The position numbers were made by a program, and so were the translations under genes. Of a stretch of DNA of 64,000 bases, positions 63,406-64,000 are shown piece by piece. Every line of letters starts with the position of its first letter. The stretch's first letter is position 1. Under the pieces are notes generated by a model. The model was not told the DNA's origin. It searched no databases and worked only from the letters and a program-made list of their open reading frames with translations. Location: the NCBI RefSeq assembly GCF_029227915.1, contig NC_079888.1, forward strand, positions 5,653,001 through 5,717,000. The letters are read 5' to 3'. Source of the DNA: Hydractinia symbiolongicarpus. Its lineage: Eukaryota > Cnidaria > Hydrozoa > Anthoathecata > Hydractiniidae.

Positions 63406-63988
63406 TACGGGACGCGGTAACCCTTTTGAACAGACAGACTGCTTCGTCGTTTATTTCTAATGGATCCACAGTTCTTAGTTTGGTGAATGGGGTGGCTTTC
63501 AAGAACCGATTGTTCATATATTTTGATACCCTTAGTTCTGTTAAAATATATGTTTCCTTGTTTTTCACTTGCCCACATTGTTCATTATAAAACGTGATTG
63601 GCAGTTTTTCGCTTGTTTCGTCAATAAGAATGGCATTGCGATATGACATATTTTTTCCATTCTTGTCTGTCAGCGCCTTAGTTTCACTCAGTTCATATAG
63701 ATATGCTTTTGTGTTTACGATTTCATACAGCATCGATTCATTAAGAATTGCTGGAATAGTTTTGAGAACAACTTCAGGGGTCTGCAGTTCAAAAGATGGA
63801 GCAAGCTTTTTCACAGATGAAAAATCTGTTATAATGATGTCATTAGTGTCGCTCCTTTTGTATTTTTTTATTTCACATCCAGTGAGATCTTTGTGAACTT
63901 CTGATACCAGTTTATGTTTTTCAGGGGAAAAACAAACTGTTCGTTCCATTTTGTCCTCTGTGTTTAGAAGGAAATCAAAGTATTTCAC
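63380..63988 (-). CDS. RPA-like OB-fold protein, probably Helentron-encoded (partial at window end)
   Basis: An open minus-strand frame of about 202 codons that has no ATG at its upstream edge and likely continues past 64000. It reads YFDFLLNTEDKMERTVCFSP (N-terminal OB-fold start, 'YF...L........R.VCFSP.KH'), then a central linker and a second OB-fold: SYRNAILIDETSEKLPITFY, NEQCGQVKNKETYILTELRV and SKYMNNRFLKATPFT. This matches replication-protein-A-like proteins carried by many Helitrons/Helentrons, where they may bind single-stranded DNA during rolling-circle transposition. The stop lies inside the hairpin repeat of the DINE-like family (63338-63405), linking gene and repeat. No stops in the visible part. 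Confidence 0.6.
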   Translation of the reverse strand: MKYFDFLLNTEDKMERTVCFSPEKHKLVSEVHKDLTGCEIKKYKRSDTNDIIITDFSSVKKLAPSFELQTPEVVLKTIPAILNESMLYEIVNTKAYLYELSETKALTDKNGKNMSYRNAILIDETSEKLPITFYNEQCGQVKNKETYILTELRVSKYMNNRFLKATPFTKLRTVDPLEINDEAVCLFKRVTASRNGNTKCDI

Positions 63989-64000
63989 CTTTGGATTGTT

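Overview
This window looks like nuclear DNA of an AT-rich, repeat-dense animal genome. The mix of elements (DIRS-like, BEL/Pao, Penelope-like GIY-YIG, protein-primed polB fragments, Helitron/Helentron pieces, Tigger/pogo, YqaJ-carrying Harbinger-type elements) suggests a cnidarian, perhaps a hydrozoan. That assignment is inference from repeat content. I found no host gene, rRNA or tRNA that I can name with confidence; nearly every readable reading frame belongs to a mobile element, most of them broken.

Left part (1-16 kb), mostly fossils: a frameshifted protein-primed DNA polymerase B fragment (244-1210); a hAT transposase fossil (about 1.74-3.42 kb) split by a 750-bp TTAA-flanked piggyBac-like MITE; a DIRS-like retroelement fossil (3.9-6.4 kb); a BEL/Pao pol fossil (6.4-8.3 kb); an unassigned ORF fossil; the 3' end of a LINE that carries a ubiquitin-specific protease (USP) domain (copy A, 11.3-12.7 kb, minus); a Helentron-like repeat; and a Tc1/mariner fossil.

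Middle part (17-46 kb): copy B of the USP-carrying LINE (17.7-21.6 kb continuing at 25.2-25.9 kb, minus) is split by a complete-looking Tigger/pogo transposon (21625-25212) that encodes a two-exon transposase and, divergently, a HIRAN-domain protein. Next is a 3.7-kb Harbinger/ISL2EU-type element (27889-31588, TAA target duplication) with a SWIM/YqaJ gene and a dead THAP-DDE transposase, inserted in a spliced reading frame. Then come a Mutator-like transposase fossil, a third truncated LINE/USP copy (D, 38.1-39.5 kb), a Helitron N-terminal fragment, and a TTAA-flanked element (41530-45955) with subterminal repeats. Nested in this last element is a second, only distantly related Tigger/pogo transposon (41971-44792), which again pairs an intact transposase with a divergent HIRAN gene.

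Right part (46-64 kb) is gene-poor. It holds copy C of the USP-carrying LINE (48.8-51.8 kb, plus), an RPA-like OB-fold fossil, head-to-head Penelope-like GIY-YIG fragments, a 130-bp tandem array, several Helentron/DINE-like hairpin repeats, and an OB-fold (RPA-like) gene running off the right end.

Most interesting: (1) two divergent Tigger/pogo transposons that both carry a divergently transcribed HIRAN gene with a candidate SUMO-interacting motif, both with intact reading frames and terminal inverted repeats; (2) an R2-like (RLE) LINE whose polyprotein appears to end in a USP-family deubiquitinase domain, followed by a tandem-repeat 3' UTR and a conserved three-way-junction-like RNA fold with compensatory base changes between copies. 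I could run no searches or alignments; family names rest on recognised motifs.
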